A stretch of DNA of 64,000 nucleotides. Origin: Microbacterium galbinum (lineage in GTDB: Bacteria > Actinomycetota > Actinomycetes > Actinomycetales > Microbacteriaceae). The number at the start of each line of letters is the position of its first letter. Position 1 is the stretch's first letter. Below are positions 44,746-53,309 of this stretch, piece after piece. The position numbers and the translations under genes were made by a program. Location of the stretch: NCBI RefSeq assembly GCF_023101185.1, contig NZ_CP078077.1, positions 372,001 to 436,000 of the forward strand. Reading direction: 5' to 3'. The notes under the pieces are model-generated. The model ran no database searches and was not told the origin of the DNA. It saw only the letters and a list, made by a program, of their open reading frames with translations.

Positions 44746-45846
44746 ATGACCGTCCTCACCCCCACCCCGACCGCCGTCGCCTCGGCCCCGGCAGCGTCGC
44801 TCACCGCGGGCAAGCTCCCCCGGTGGACCCCATGGGCCCTGCTCGGCGGATCGCTCGCGGTCAGCGCCGCCGTCTTCGGCGTCGCCGCGATCGGCACCAG
44901 CCTCGCGGACTTCAACATCGCCGGCACCGTCATCATCGGGCTCCTGCTCTACATGGTGCTCATCACGGTCATCTCCTCGATCGTCGAGAGCCGCCGCAAG
45001 GCCGTCGACCGCCTCATGACGGCGCTCGTCGCGACCGCGTTCCTCATCGCGCTGCTGCCGCTGATCTCGCTGCTGTGGACGGTCGTCTCCAACGGCATCG
45101 AGCGCTTCGACGCCGAGTTCTTCAGCTACTCCATGCGCAACGTGATCGGCGACGGCGGCGGCATCGTCCACGCGATCTGGGGCACGCTCCTCATCACCCT
45201 CACCGCGACGGTCATCGCCGTGCCGATCGGACTCATGACCTCGATCTACCTCGTCGAGTACGGTCGCGGCAAGATCGCGAAGGCGATCACGTTCTTCGTC
45301 GACGTCATGACCGGCATCCCCTCGATCGTCGCGGGTCTGTTCATCTACGCGGTCTTCGCTCTGATCTTCAAGCCGGGCATCTCGATGGGCATCATGGGCG
45401 CCCTCGCGCTGGCCGTGCTGATGACCCCGGTCGTCGTGCGAGGCAGCGAGGAGCTGCTCAAGATCGTGCCGAACGAGCTCCGCGAGGCGTCGTACGCACT
45501 CGGCGTGCCGAAGTGGCTGACGATCCTCAAGGTCGTCCTCCCGACGTCGATCGCCGGCATCACGACCTCGGTCATGCTCGCGATCTCGCGCGTGATCGGC
45601 GAGACGGCTCCCCTGCTGCTCACCGCCGGGTTCACGCAGAGCCTGAACACGAACATCTTCAACGGCCAGATGATGACCCTTCCGGTGTTCGCCTACAACC
45701 AGTACATGAATCAGGGCACCAACCCGGACGCCTCGCTCGCCCGGGCCTGGGCCGCTGCTCTCACCCTCATCCTCATCGTCATGGTGCTGAACCTGCTCGC
45801 GCGCCTCGTCGCGAAGCTGTTCGCCCCGAAGACCTCCGGCCGCTGA
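44746..45846 (+). CDS. pstA: Phosphate ABC transporter permease PstA
   Basis: A 366-residue permease. Relative to the basic PstA fold it has an N-terminal extension with two extra helices ([21 protein letters not shown] and [21 protein letters not shown]). Core features are [39 protein letters not shown] and the EAA loop [30 protein letters not shown]. Forms the Pst channel with PstC. Confidence 0.96.
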   Translation: MTVLTPTPTAVASAPAASLTAGKLPRWTPWALLGGSLAVSAAVFGVAAIGTSLADFNIAGTVIIGLLLYMVLITVISSIVESRRKAVDRLMTALVATAFLIALLPLISLLWTVVSNGIERFDAEFFSYSMRNVIGDGGGIVHAIWGTLLITLTATVIAVPIGLMTSIYLVEYGRGKIAKAITFFVDVMTGIPSIVAGLFIYAVFALIFKPGISMGIMGALALAVLMTPVVVRGSEELLKIVPNELREASYALGVPKWLTILKVVLPTSIAGITTSVMLAISRVIGETAPLLLTAGFTQSLNTNIFNGQMMTLPVFAYNQYMNQGTNPDASLARAWAAALTLILIVMVLNLLARLVAKLFAPKTSGR

Positions 45847-45874
45847 GCGCCCGACCACTCAGAACAGGAAACAC

Positions 45875-46654
<780 letters not shown>

Positions 46655-46674
46655 TCTGACGCCGTCGGCCGTCT

Positions 46675-46710
46675 GACAGGGCTCGGGGACTTCGGTCCCC
46701 GAGCCCTGTC
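46675..46710 (+). terminator. Intrinsic terminator of the pst operon
   Basis: A perfect 16-bp stem (46675-46690 with 46695-46710) with a TTCG loop, 20 bases after the pstB stop; it also lies past the stop of the convergent pabC-type gene (46763). Confidence 0.88.
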
Positions 46711-46762
46711 GCGTGCCCTCCCCTCCCCGGCCCCGCACGACTTCGGGGACCTGGTGCCCGCC

Positions 46763-47647
46763 TCAGTCGCGGGGCGAGAGCAGGTACGTGTTCAGCTCGT
46801 CGGTCAGAGGCTGGTCGACCGGGAGAGGGGCGCCGTCGACGGCGCTGATCGCCGTCGCGAGACGCACGCTCGACACGAGCCACGCGGCATCCGCCCGGGG
46901 AAGATCGGATGCCGGGATCCGGTCGTACCCGACCTCGAAACCGCGCGCGGCGAGGTGCTCGTAGACGCTCAGCTGCGTGGTGCCGTGCAGGATGCCGCCG
47001 TTCGGCGCCGGCGTGACGAAACGGTCTCCGAACCGGAGGATCAGCGAGGCGGTCGGCGCCTCGAGCACGAAACCGTCGCTGGAGAGGAAGATCGCGTCAT
47101 CCGCGTCACGGCGGTGCGCCTCCCGCAGTGCGGCCATGTTCACGGCGTACGAGAGGGTCTTCGCCCCCAGCAGCAGCCACGGCGCCCGTTCGGCAGCGCC
47201 GAGGTCGTAGCCGCGGTCGAGGGTCACCACACGCACACCGTTCGCGCGCACGGCATGGAAGTCCGCCGCCGGGGCCGCGGTCACCCATGCCGTCGGCGTC
47301 GGTCCGTGCTCCACTCCCCTGCTGAGGATGAGCTTGATGACGGCCTCGCCCTCGCCGCACTCGTCGGCGGCCTGATCGATCGCCTGCCGCCACTGCGCCA
47401 GGTTCGGCGCGGGCAGGTCGCACAGGCGTGCGGAGTGCGCGAGACGCTCGAGGTGCGGCACGACCTCCTGGGCGTGGCCGTCGATAACTCCGATCGACTC
47501 GAACACGCCGTCGCCGCGCTGCGTGCTCAACTCGCCCACGCTGAGGGCGGGAGCCGCCGCGTCGACGTGGGTGAACGTGTCACCGTAGTCGGCACGCTGC
47601 TCGTCGGCGGTGACGGGATCGATCATGAGTGCGAAGCGCCGGTTCAT
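46763..47647 (-). CDS. pabC: Class IV aminotransferase / aminodeoxychorismate lyase
   Basis: A 294-residue fold-type IV PLP enzyme. The PLP lysine is in LLLGAKTLSYAVNMAALREAHRRDADDAIFLSSDGFVLEAPTASLIL; the N-terminal RGDGVFESIGVIDG is typical, and LHGTTQLSVYEHL forms the phosphate-binding part. The sequence suits 4-amino-4-deoxychorismate lyase (p-aminobenzoate/folate), though D-amino acid or branched-chain transaminases share the fold. A dedicated pabA/B partner is not nearby, so the specific activity is a moderate-confidence call. Confidence 0.85.
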   Translation of the reverse strand: MNRRFALMIDPVTADEQRADYGDTFTHVDAAAPALSVGELSTQRGDGVFESIGVIDGHAQEVVPHLERLAHSARLCDLPAPNLAQWRQAIDQAADECGEGEAVIKLILSRGVEHGPTPTAWVTAAPAADFHAVRANGVRVVTLDRGYDLGAAERAPWLLLGAKTLSYAVNMAALREAHRRDADDAIFLSSDGFVLEAPTASLILRFGDRFVTPAPNGGILHGTTQLSVYEHLAARGFEVGYDRIPASDLPRADAAWLVSSVRLATAISAVDGAPLPVDQPLTDELNTYLLSPRD

Positions 47648-47691
47648 GATCCGAGCCTAGAGCGCCGGGAATACCTTCGCTCGTCTCGCGT

Positions 47692-47697
47692 TACACT
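47692..47697 (+). promoter_or_regulatory. -10 box TACACT of the putative small RNA
   Basis: TACACT fits TANNNT and its 3' end is 6 bases before 47704, the first paired base of the RNA described next. No convincing -35 was seen. Confidence 0.45.
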
Positions 47698-47703
47698 GGT
47701 ACA

Positions 47704-47789
47704 GGCCGGGCCGCATAACCCCGGGCTCCATTTTTCGCCGCTGCGAGCGGCCTTCCGCCGAGAGGCGTTCTTGCGGCCCGGTCTTTTTT
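47704..47789 (+). ncRNA. Putative structured small RNA (about 86 nt), unnamed
   Basis: A non-coding stretch between two minus-strand genes folds on the plus strand. A closing helix of 11 bp (47704-47714 with 47773-47783, one G-U pair) is followed immediately by six T (47784-47789). Inside are a 6-bp hairpin (GCCGCT/AGCGGC, 47737-47751) and a 4-bp hairpin capped by the GNRA tetraloop GAGA (47756-47767). An unpaired CCCCGGGC and a T5 run lie between the closing helix and the first hairpin. A -10 box sits 6 bases upstream of the first paired base. There is no plus-strand gene upstream that would need a terminator here. It does not show the conserved loop of SRP RNA, nor 6C or tmRNA features. Confidence 0.5.
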
Positions 47790-47815
47790 CTTGCCCGGAC
47801 TTCTTGCCCGAACTT
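47790..47815. repeat. 13-bp tandem repeat after the putative small RNA
   Basis: The unit cttgcccg(g/a)actt occurs twice in succession (47790-47802, 47803-47815) with one mismatch, directly after the T-run. No function is evident. Confidence 0.6.
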
Positions 47816-47840
47816 CCCGCTCCGGGCCGCACTCGTCCGC

Positions 47841-48470
47841 TCAGGCCAGCGCGCCCGCCCGCCACAGCACACTCGCCGCGGAGAGGTCCTGCGCATAGCT
47901 GCTCAGTCGCAGCGCCCGGGTCGTCAGTTCACTGGCCCGCCCCGGCTCGGTCGCCTCGTAGTCGTCGGCCGTATGCGTCGCTCCGGACGCCTGTACGCGG
48001 CAGAACGCGGCCGCGCGCTCAAGCGCCACCGCGAAGTCGCCGCGGAACGCTCCGCGCAGAATCGTGTCGACCAGCGCGACGATCTCCTCCGGGCTCGCCG
48101 GGACCGGAGCACCGGCGATGGCGGCGTCGACCGAGGGAAGCTCGACGCGTCCGCGCTCGTACAGCAGCGCCGAGGTCTGCGGATCGGTGTGGATCGCCAA
48201 CTGCAGCAGGTACAGCCGCCAGAGCGCACCGGGAAGCGTGCGCGAGGGCGCCTTGGACCACAGTTCCGCGATCTCGTCGATGCCGTGTTCGGCCGTGAAG
48301 GCCACCAGGCGATCGGCGCTCACACCGCTCTCGTCGGCGCGCACCCGCGCCAGCAGGGCGGATGCCGTGGCGTGCGCGATGCGCGTCTCCTCGGCGGGAT
48401 CGTGCGCCCCGACGAGGTTGTCGAAGGAGGCGGAGGGGCGTCGCACGGGGCGGTGGTGCTGCTCGGGCAT
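47841..48470 (-). CDS. Hypothetical actinobacterial helical protein
   Basis: A 209-residue protein beginning MPEQHHRPVRRPSASFDNLVGAHDPAEETRIAHATASALLARVRADESG, predicted almost fully alpha-helical, with VAFTAEHGIDEIAELWSKAPSRTLPGALWRLYLLQLAIHTDPQTSALLYERGR and EEIVALVDTILRGAFRGDFAVALERAAAFCRVQASG. No catalytic motif or named family is recognised. Composition matches its neighbours. It ends 26 bases before the repeat that follows the putative small RNA, which is encoded on the opposite strand. Confidence 0.8.
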   Translation of the reverse strand: MPEQHHRPVRRPSASFDNLVGAHDPAEETRIAHATASALLARVRADESGVSADRLVAFTAEHGIDEIAELWSKAPSRTLPGALWRLYLLQLAIHTDPQTSALLYERGRVELPSVDAAIAGAPVPASPEEIVALVDTILRGAFRGDFAVALERAAAFCRVQASGATHTADDYEATEPGRASELTTRALRLSSYAQDLSAASVLWRAGALA

Positions 48471-48499
48471 CCCACCAGGGTACGCGCGATCGGTGACGC

Positions 48500-49300
48500 T
48501 CAGGCCGTGGGGATCGCGATGATCGGGTCGGTCGTGGGCAGGCCGCTCGGCGAGCCGCCCTCTTCTTCGACCGTGACGGCGATGACGTCGCCCTCGTGCA
48601 TCGAGCCGGAGAGCACGGCGGTGGCGGTCGTGCCATCGGCGTCGAACACACCGGCCGGAACCGGGGTTTCGCCGCGCACGAACCACATCTCGTACGTCTT
48701 GCCGTCGGCAGGAGCAGCGAGACCGTCGGTCACGAGCACGGCGGAGCCGAGCGATGCCGACCAGTGGGCCGTGGCCGTGGTGCCGTCGTCGAGCGTGACA
48801 CTCGCCTGCGCGGCATCCGACGCTCCCGTGATCTGCTCGAGGGCCACGACGCTCGCCGGACGGTTGAGGTAATCGTTCAGCGCGACAGAGCCGATGCCGA
48901 CGCCGACCAGAAGTGCGAGGCACGCCGCGAGCGCGAAGATCGCGCGTGACCAGCGGCGGGGCGGGCGGATGCTGTCGACCGTCGAGGTGTCGGCCGATCC
49001 GGAAGACGCTGCGGCAGGCGCGGCCTGCTCGTCGTCCGTGCGGCCGTCCTGCGGCGTCTGCGCGCCCTGCACCTGCGGCGTGTGCGCGATCTGCGAGAGC
49101 AGCGCGGCGCGGATGTCGGGCCGGGGCACTTCACCGGTGAACGGGGCCGAGAGTGTAGCGGCGGTGGCGGCATCCGCCTCGACGATGCGCTCCCACTCGG
49201 GGTGCTCGTCGAGGGTACGACGGAAGCGCGCCTCGTCCTCAGGAGAGAGCGCGTGCAGGGCGGCGCCAGCCGCGAGCTCTGCGAAGTCCTTCTCGTTCAT
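48500..49300 (-). CDS. rskA: Anti-sigma-K factor RskA
   Basis: A 266-residue membrane protein. The N-terminal cytosolic anti-sigma domain (MNEKDFAELAAGAALHALSPEDEARFRRTLDEHPEWERIVEAD) is followed by a linker, one membrane helix (AIFALAACLALLVGVGIGSVALNDYL) and an external RskA domain (ASVTLDDGTTATAHWSASLGSAVLVTDGLAAPADGKTYEMWFVRGETPVPAGVF). It holds SigK at the membrane until released, in mycobacteria under redox control through regulated proteolysis. The start overlaps the sigK stop by ATGA. Confidence 0.95.
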   Translation of the reverse strand: MNEKDFAELAAGAALHALSPEDEARFRRTLDEHPEWERIVEADAATAATLSAPFTGEVPRPDIRAALLSQIAHTPQVQGAQTPQDGRTDDEQAAPAAASSGSADTSTVDSIRPPRRWSRAIFALAACLALLVGVGIGSVALNDYLNRPASVVALEQITGASDAAQASVTLDDGTTATAHWSASLGSAVLVTDGLAAPADGKTYEMWFVRGETPVPAGVFDADGTTATAVLSGSMHEGDVIAVTVEEEGGSPSGLPTTDPIIAIPTA

Positions 49301-49896
49301 GCCATCACCCCCATCGCCGACCGGAGCCGGGTGAGTCCATCCCGCATCCGTGTCTTGATCGTCCCCAGCGGCGCCCCCAGGAGCGCCGCGATCTCGTTCT
49401 GACTGTAACCGCCGTAGTAGGCGAGGACGATCGCTTCACGTTGAGCTTCGGGTAGGCCGGAGAGTGCGCCGACGACGCGCTCACCTTCCATGCTCAACTC
49501 GACCTGCTCCGCCACGCTGTCGTGGGCCACCCCGATGTCCCGCAGTCCCGCCCGGACATCTCGATCCGAACTGGACTGCGAGGATCGGACGCGGTCCACC
49601 GCCCGGCGGTGCGCCATCGTCATGATCCATGTTCGTCCTTGCCCCTTGTTCGGAGCGAAGCGCGAAGCGGATTGCCAGATCTCGAGAAAGACCTCCTGGA
49701 GCACTTCCTCGCTCTGCGAGCGGTTCACGAGGACTCGGAGGATGAGCCCGAACACGCGGGAGGAGAGGAGGTCGTAGAGCTCCGCGAAGGCCCGCTGGTC
49801 GCCGGCGGCGATGGCGAGGAGGAGGTCGGCGACGGCATCCCGCGCCGTGCCGTCCTCGGGAACATCCATCCCATCGATGACCATCTCCATAAGCAT
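49297..49896 (-). CDS. sigK: ECF RNA polymerase sigma factor SigK
   Basis: About 199 residues. Region 2 is LLLAIAAGDQRAFAELYDLLSSRVFGLILRVLVNRSQSEEVLQEVFLEIWQSASRFAPNKGQGRTWIMTMAHRRAVDRVR; region 4 is ALSGLPEAQREAIVLAYYGGYSQNEIAALLGAPLGTIKTRMRDGLTRLR. The sequence is close to mycobacterial SigK. Alternative starts exist (49896, 49890, 49884, 49869); 49896 is kept because AGGAGG lies 13 bases upstream, though spacing favours none strongly. Its predicted target, the fasciclin lipoprotein, is divergent next door with a SigK-type promoter. Confidence 0.92.
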   Translation of the reverse strand: MLMEMVIDGMDVPEDGTARDAVADLLLAIAAGDQRAFAELYDLLSSRVFGLILRVLVNRSQSEEVLQEVFLEIWQSASRFAPNKGQGRTWIMTMAHRRAVDRVRSSQSSSDRDVRAGLRDIGVAHDSVAEQVELSMEGERVVGALSGLPEAQREAIVLAYYGGYSQNEIAALLGAPLGTIKTRMRDGLTRLRSAMGVMA

Positions 49897-50107
49897 GCCG
49901 TATTCCACCCCTCCTGCTCTGCATCCGACGCCCGATATCCGCTGATTCCTCGCGGAATTCTCGAAGATTCCGCGGCCCGCGCCCCGCATCACGATCGCGT
50001 CACGCTCGCGCGCGTGCTCCTTTTCCGTCGGATGTCGTTCGTGCTGGTGCGCCGATCGGATTGGCGGGGCCGTTCGAGACGGATCTCGAAGAAATCTCGA
50101 ATTCTTC

Positions 50108-50135
50108 CCATCCGATCGGCGAGGGGTTCCGAACA
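50108..50135 (+). promoter_or_regulatory. SigK-type promoter (CCATCC-N16-CGAACA) of the fasciclin gene
   Basis: CCATCC at 50108-50113 and CGAACA at 50130-50135, 16 bases apart, closely match the SigK promoter known from mycobacteria (CCATCC-N16/17-CGAATC). It lies 53 bases before the start codon of the fasciclin lipoprotein. Just upstream is a direct repeat atctcgaa at 50083 and 50094 (11-bp spacing). Confidence 0.72.
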
Positions 50136-50188
50136 CCTGTCAACGCCACGGAGAGGCCGTGGTGGTAGTTCATCTGAAGGAGCTCGAA

Positions 50189-50851
50189 ATGTTCAGCACC
50201 AAGAAGAAGGTCACCGCAGCACTGACGCTCACGGTGGCGAGCGCGTTCCTGCTCTCGGCATGTTCCATGGGCAGCGGCGAAAGCACCACCGAATCCGAGG
50301 AGCCCATGGCGCCGGAGAGCTCGCAGTCGTCCGAGCCCATGGAGATGGACCCCGCGGCCAACCTCGTGGGCCCCGGTTGCGCGGCCTACGCCGAGCAGGT
50401 TCCGGACGGCGCGGGTTCGGTCGAGGGCATGTCGAAGGACCCGGTCGCGGTCGCGGCATCCAACAACCCGATCCTCACCACGCTCACCGCAGCGGTCAGC
50501 GGACAGCTCAACCCCGACGTCGACCTCGTCGACACGCTCAACGGTGACGAGTTCACGGTCTTCGCACCGGTCGACGACGCCTTCGCGAAGATCGACCCGG
50601 CCACGATCGACGCCCTCAAGACCGACAGCGCCACGCTGAGCTCGATCCTGACGTACCACGTCGTCCCCGGCCAGATCACGCCGGACGACATCGTGGGCAC
50701 GCACCCGACCGTCAACGGAGCCGACCTCGAGGTCACCGGTAGCGGCGACGAGCTGCAGGTCAACGGCGCCAACGTCATCTGCGGCGGTGTCCAGACCGCG
50801 AACGCCACCGTGTACCTCATCGACACGGTGCTGATGCCCCCGGCTGAGTAA
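50189..50851 (+). CDS. Fasciclin-domain surface lipoprotein (MPT83/MPT70-like)
   Basis: A 220-residue lipoprotein: signal peptide [25 protein letters not shown] with lipobox LSAC, a Ser/Glu/Met-rich linker, then one fasciclin domain ([45 protein letters not shown]...[27 protein letters not shown]...[19 protein letters not shown]...[23 protein letters not shown]) with both FAS1 motifs ([11 protein letters not shown] and YHVVPG). ATG 50189 follows AAGGAG. This is the M. tuberculosis MPT70/83 type, the best known SigK target, and the gene sits beside sigK-rskA with a matching promoter. Confidence 0.95.
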   Translation: MFSTKKKVTAALTLTVASAFLLSACSMGSGESTTESEEPMAPESSQSSEPMEMDPAANLVGPGCAAYAEQVPDGAGSVEGMSKDPVAVAASNNPILTTLTAAVSGQLNPDVDLVDTLNGDEFTVFAPVDDAFAKIDPATIDALKTDSATLSSILTYHVVPGQITPDDIVGTHPTVNGADLEVTGSGDELQVNGANVICGGVQTANATVYLIDTVLMPPAE

Positions 50852-50922
50852 GAGCGGGAGAGTGCCGATGGGGACCTCGGCACGACGACCTCCGTCATCC
50901 GGGGAGGGATGACGCGGGGCTG

Positions 50923-50964
50923 AAGAGGGCCGTTGACGATAGCTGTGTCGTCAACGGCCCTCTT
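50923..50964 (+). terminator. Terminator after the fasciclin gene
   Basis: A 17-bp stem (50923-50939 with 50948-50964) with an 8-base loop. A second hairpin with an 8-bp stem (50893-50900 with 50107+ register 50907-50914) precedes it. Confidence 0.85.
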
Positions 50965-50987
50965 TCTGCGCCCTAGACTGGGAGCAC

Positions 50988-51060
50988 GGGCCTCTAGCTC
51001 AGTTGGCAGAGCATCGGACTTTTAATCCGCGGGTCGTGGGTTCGAGCCCCACGGGGCCCA
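50988..51060 (+). tRNA. tRNA-Lys (anticodon TTT)
   Basis: A 73-base cloverleaf: acceptor GGGCCTC/GGGGCCC (one G-U), D-arm AGCTCAGTTGGCAGAGC, anticodon loop CTTTTAA (anticodon TTT), T-arm GTGGG-TTCGAGC-CCCAC, discriminator A. A -10-like TAGACT lies at 50974-50979. Confidence 0.98.
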
Positions 51061-51078
51061 CCGCATTCCCCGCACCGT

Positions 51079-51708
51079 TCATCGGTCGGGAGAGACCTTC
51101 CACGCATCCTCACCCGTGGCGATTCGCTTCGAGGCGTCGAGCCTCGCGGCGGCCGTCGCGGGTTTGCGCGCCGCCTGGTCGGCGATCGCGGCCGAGAACT
51201 CCTCGGCGAACGTCAACCGGGGCACCCGCCGCACGATCTCGGCGATGAGCTGCGCGTCCCACAGATCTGCGGCAGCGTGCGCGACATCGAGGCTGGTCGC
51301 CGCCTCCAGCAGGTGGCCCTCGGGATCCTCGTCGGCGTCGACGCTCACCCACATGTGCCGCTGGATTACCTGGCCGAGCCGCTCGCGGCGGTGCTGCGAC
51401 CACCCGGCTCCGGCGGCGAAGACCTCCGAGACCGCGGCCCCCGCATCTTCGAAGGCCACCGTGTGGCTGTCGAACGCGGGCACGATCCCGACGTCGTGCA
51501 GGACGGATGCCACGAAGAGCAGTTCCTCGTCGATCTCGAGGCCCCGCGACTCGGCGAGGGCTTTCGCCCAGACCCACGAACGCAGAGAGTGGTTCAGCAC
51601 GGCGGGCGTGCACCACTGCCGCGCGACCTCCAGCGCACGCTCCGACGCCGCGGTGGGCGGCACGAGCAGACGGTCGGCGAGAGCGGAGACGGGCGCGGGG
51701 GTCGACAT
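51079..51708 (-). CDS. HD-domain phosphohydrolase-like protein
   Basis: A 209-residue metal-dependent HD-fold protein: first His in AVLNHSLRSWVWAKAL, the HD pair in LFVASVLHDVGIVPAF, further ligands in VIQRHMWVSVDADEDPEGHLLEAATSLDV. The layout resembles cyanamide hydratase-like HD proteins (N-H-S-x-R-x-W...LHD-x-G). Substrate unknown. It ends 18 bp after the tRNA-Lys gene on the opposite strand. Confidence 0.88.
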   Translation of the reverse strand: MSTPAPVSALADRLLVPPTAASERALEVARQWCTPAVLNHSLRSWVWAKALAESRGLEIDEELLFVASVLHDVGIVPAFDSHTVAFEDAGAAVSEVFAAGAGWSQHRRERLGQVIQRHMWVSVDADEDPEGHLLEAATSLDVAHAAADLWDAQLIAEIVRRVPRLTFAEEFSAAIADQAARKPATAAARLDASKRIATGEDAWKVSPDR

Positions 51709-51749
51709 GGTGCGAGCCTAGCGGCGGCGTAACGGCCCGCACCCCGCCC

Positions 51750-52730
51750 TCACCGGTCCGTTCCCTCCAGAGCATCGAGCCCGTCGCGTGAACCGACGAT
51801 CGCGGTCGCGGGCAGTGCATCCGCCAGCTCTCGGCGCACCTCCTCGGTCAGCAGCAGGCCGGCAGCCGCCGCGTTCTCCTCGAGGCGGGTACGACGTCGC
51901 GTGCCGGGAATCGGCACCACGCCCTCCGCGATCACCCACGCCAACGCCACCTGCGCCACCGTGGCGCCGAGGCGCCGGGCGATCTGCTCGACCCGGGCGA
52001 CGAGCATCCGATTCGCGGCGAACGCGTCGGGGGCGAAGCGGGGCAGGTGCCGACGCGCATCGTCGGGGGCAAGATCGTCGAGGCTGCGGACGCCGTCGCT
52101 CAGCACACCCCGTCCGAGGGGCGAGAACGCCACGAAACCGATGCCCAGCTCGTCGGCGGTCGCCTTCTCGCCGTTGCGCAGCACGTCGCGGGAGAACAGC
52201 GAGAACTCCGACTGGATCGCGGCGATCGGATGCACGGCATGCGCGCGCCGCATCGTCGAGGCGGACACCTCGGAGAGTCCGAGGTGTCGCACCTTGCCCT
52301 CACGCACGAGGTCGGACATCGCACCGACGCTGTCCTCGATGGGCACGTTCGGGTCGGCTCGGTGCAGGTAGTACAGGTCGATGACGTCGGTGCCCAGATG
52401 CCGCAGCGAACGCTCGCACGCGCGACGGATGTAGGCGGGGCTCCCGTTGCGTCCATGGACGGTGCCATCGTCATCGGTCTCGGACGAGGCCTTCGTCGCC
52501 AGCGTGATCTCGTCGCGCCGTGCACCCAGCGCCCGGCCGATCAACCGTTCGTTCGTGAACGGGCCATAGGCTTCGGCGGTGTCGATGAAGGTGACGCCCA
52601 GGTCGACGGCGTGCTGCAGGGTCGCGATCGACTCCTGCTCGTCGCTCGGCCCGTAGAACGCGTTCATCCCCATCGCTCCGAGCCCGATGGACGACACGAC
52701 GAGTCCGTCGCCGAGAGCGTGCTGCTTCAT
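51750..52730 (-). CDS. Aldo/keto reductase (YajO/PhnD-type), MerR-linked
   Basis: A 326-residue NADPH-dependent reductase beginning MKQHALGDGLVVSSIGLGAMGMNAFYGPSDEQESIATLQHAVDLGVTFIDTAEAYGPFTNERLIG (catalytic Asp/Tyr in DTAEAYG), with Lys in ITLATKASSE, YYLHRADPNVPIEDSVGAM and C-terminal VVPIPGTRRRTRLEENAAA. AGAGGAA precedes the ATG. The start overlaps the stop of the MerR gene (ATGA), so the two form an operon; the enzyme is probably induced by, and detoxifies, a reactive carbonyl or similar compound (inference). Confidence 0.93.
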   Translation of the reverse strand: MKQHALGDGLVVSSIGLGAMGMNAFYGPSDEQESIATLQHAVDLGVTFIDTAEAYGPFTNERLIGRALGARRDEITLATKASSETDDDGTVHGRNGSPAYIRRACERSLRHLGTDVIDLYYLHRADPNVPIEDSVGAMSDLVREGKVRHLGLSEVSASTMRRAHAVHPIAAIQSEFSLFSRDVLRNGEKATADELGIGFVAFSPLGRGVLSDGVRSLDDLAPDDARRHLPRFAPDAFAANRMLVARVEQIARRLGATVAQVALAWVIAEGVVPIPGTRRRTRLEENAAAAGLLLTEEVRRELADALPATAIVGSRDGLDALEGTDR

Positions 52731-53143
52731 GATTCCTCTTTCTCGACCACCGCGCGATAGGCGGCGATCTTCTGTTCGATCGCGGCGAGATGTCGCCGAG
52801 TGCGAGCGATTTCGCGCTGCACCTGCCGACGATGCGCTTCGAAGAACGCGAGGCGCTCGGCCTCGGTTCCCGGGGTGCGGCTGAGCGCGGCGATCTCGCG
52901 GATGCCACTGACCCCCATACCCGTCTCCCGGAGCATGATCACTCCGGCGATCCACTCCAGATCCGAGCGCCCGTAGCGGCGTTGACCACCCGCATTGCGC
53001 GGCGTCTCCTCCCGCAGCAGACCCGCTCGATCCCAGTAGCGCAGAGTCTCCATCGGGATGCCGAGGGCAGCCGCGGCCTCCCCGATCGTGAAGCCACCTT
53101 CAGGGATGTCGACGGTGATGTCGGGCATCAGGATCTCGGTCAT
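52727..53143 (-). CDS. MerR-family transcriptional regulator
   Basis: A 138-residue regulator: MerR helix-turn-helix GGFTIGEAAAALGIPMETLRYWDRAGLLREETPRNAGGQRRYGRSDLEWIAGVIMLRETGMGVSGIREIAALSR, followed by a coiled-coil dimerisation helix (ERLAFFEAHRRQVQREIARTRRHLAAIEQKIAAYRAVVEKEES). No conserved metal cysteines, so it is of the organic-ligand type. The ATG at 53143 is preferred because a CACCAT -10 box ends 6 bases upstream (leaderless). It controls itself and the coupled reductase. Confidence 0.92.
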   Translation of the reverse strand: MTEILMPDITVDIPEGGFTIGEAAAALGIPMETLRYWDRAGLLREETPRNAGGQRRYGRSDLEWIAGVIMLRETGMGVSGIREIAALSRTPGTEAERLAFFEAHRRQVQREIARTRRHLAAIEQKIAAYRAVVEKEES

Positions 53144-53149
53144 GTCCCC

Positions 53150-53180
53150 ATGGTGCACCCCGGAGCGCGCTCCGGGTCAA
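53150..53180 (-). promoter_or_regulatory. MerR-type promoter with 19-bp spacer and palindromic operator
   Basis: On the minus strand, TTGACC (53180-53175) and CACCAT (53155-53150) are separated by 19 bases, and the spacer contains the perfect palindrome CGGAGCGCGCTCCG (53174-53161). An over-long spacer with a palindrome is the hallmark of promoters that MerR proteins distort to activate. Confidence 0.82.
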
Positions 53181-53309
53181 GCACGTCGATCCCGCCGCCG
53201 GGACCGTGCCGCTATCACCCCTGCCGCGCACTGGCCACCCCCTTCACGGCATCCGCCCCTCGCGGCAGAGTCGGAGCATCCACTTCCCCCTCCTGAAAGG
53301 ACGACGACC

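Noticed and set aside
47704..47789. SRP RNA, tmRNA or 6C RNA as identity of the structured intergenic RNA
   Set aside because: The conserved SRP loop (GGAAG...AGCAG region) is missing, the length and fold do not suit tmRNA, and the hairpin loops are not C-rich as in 6C.
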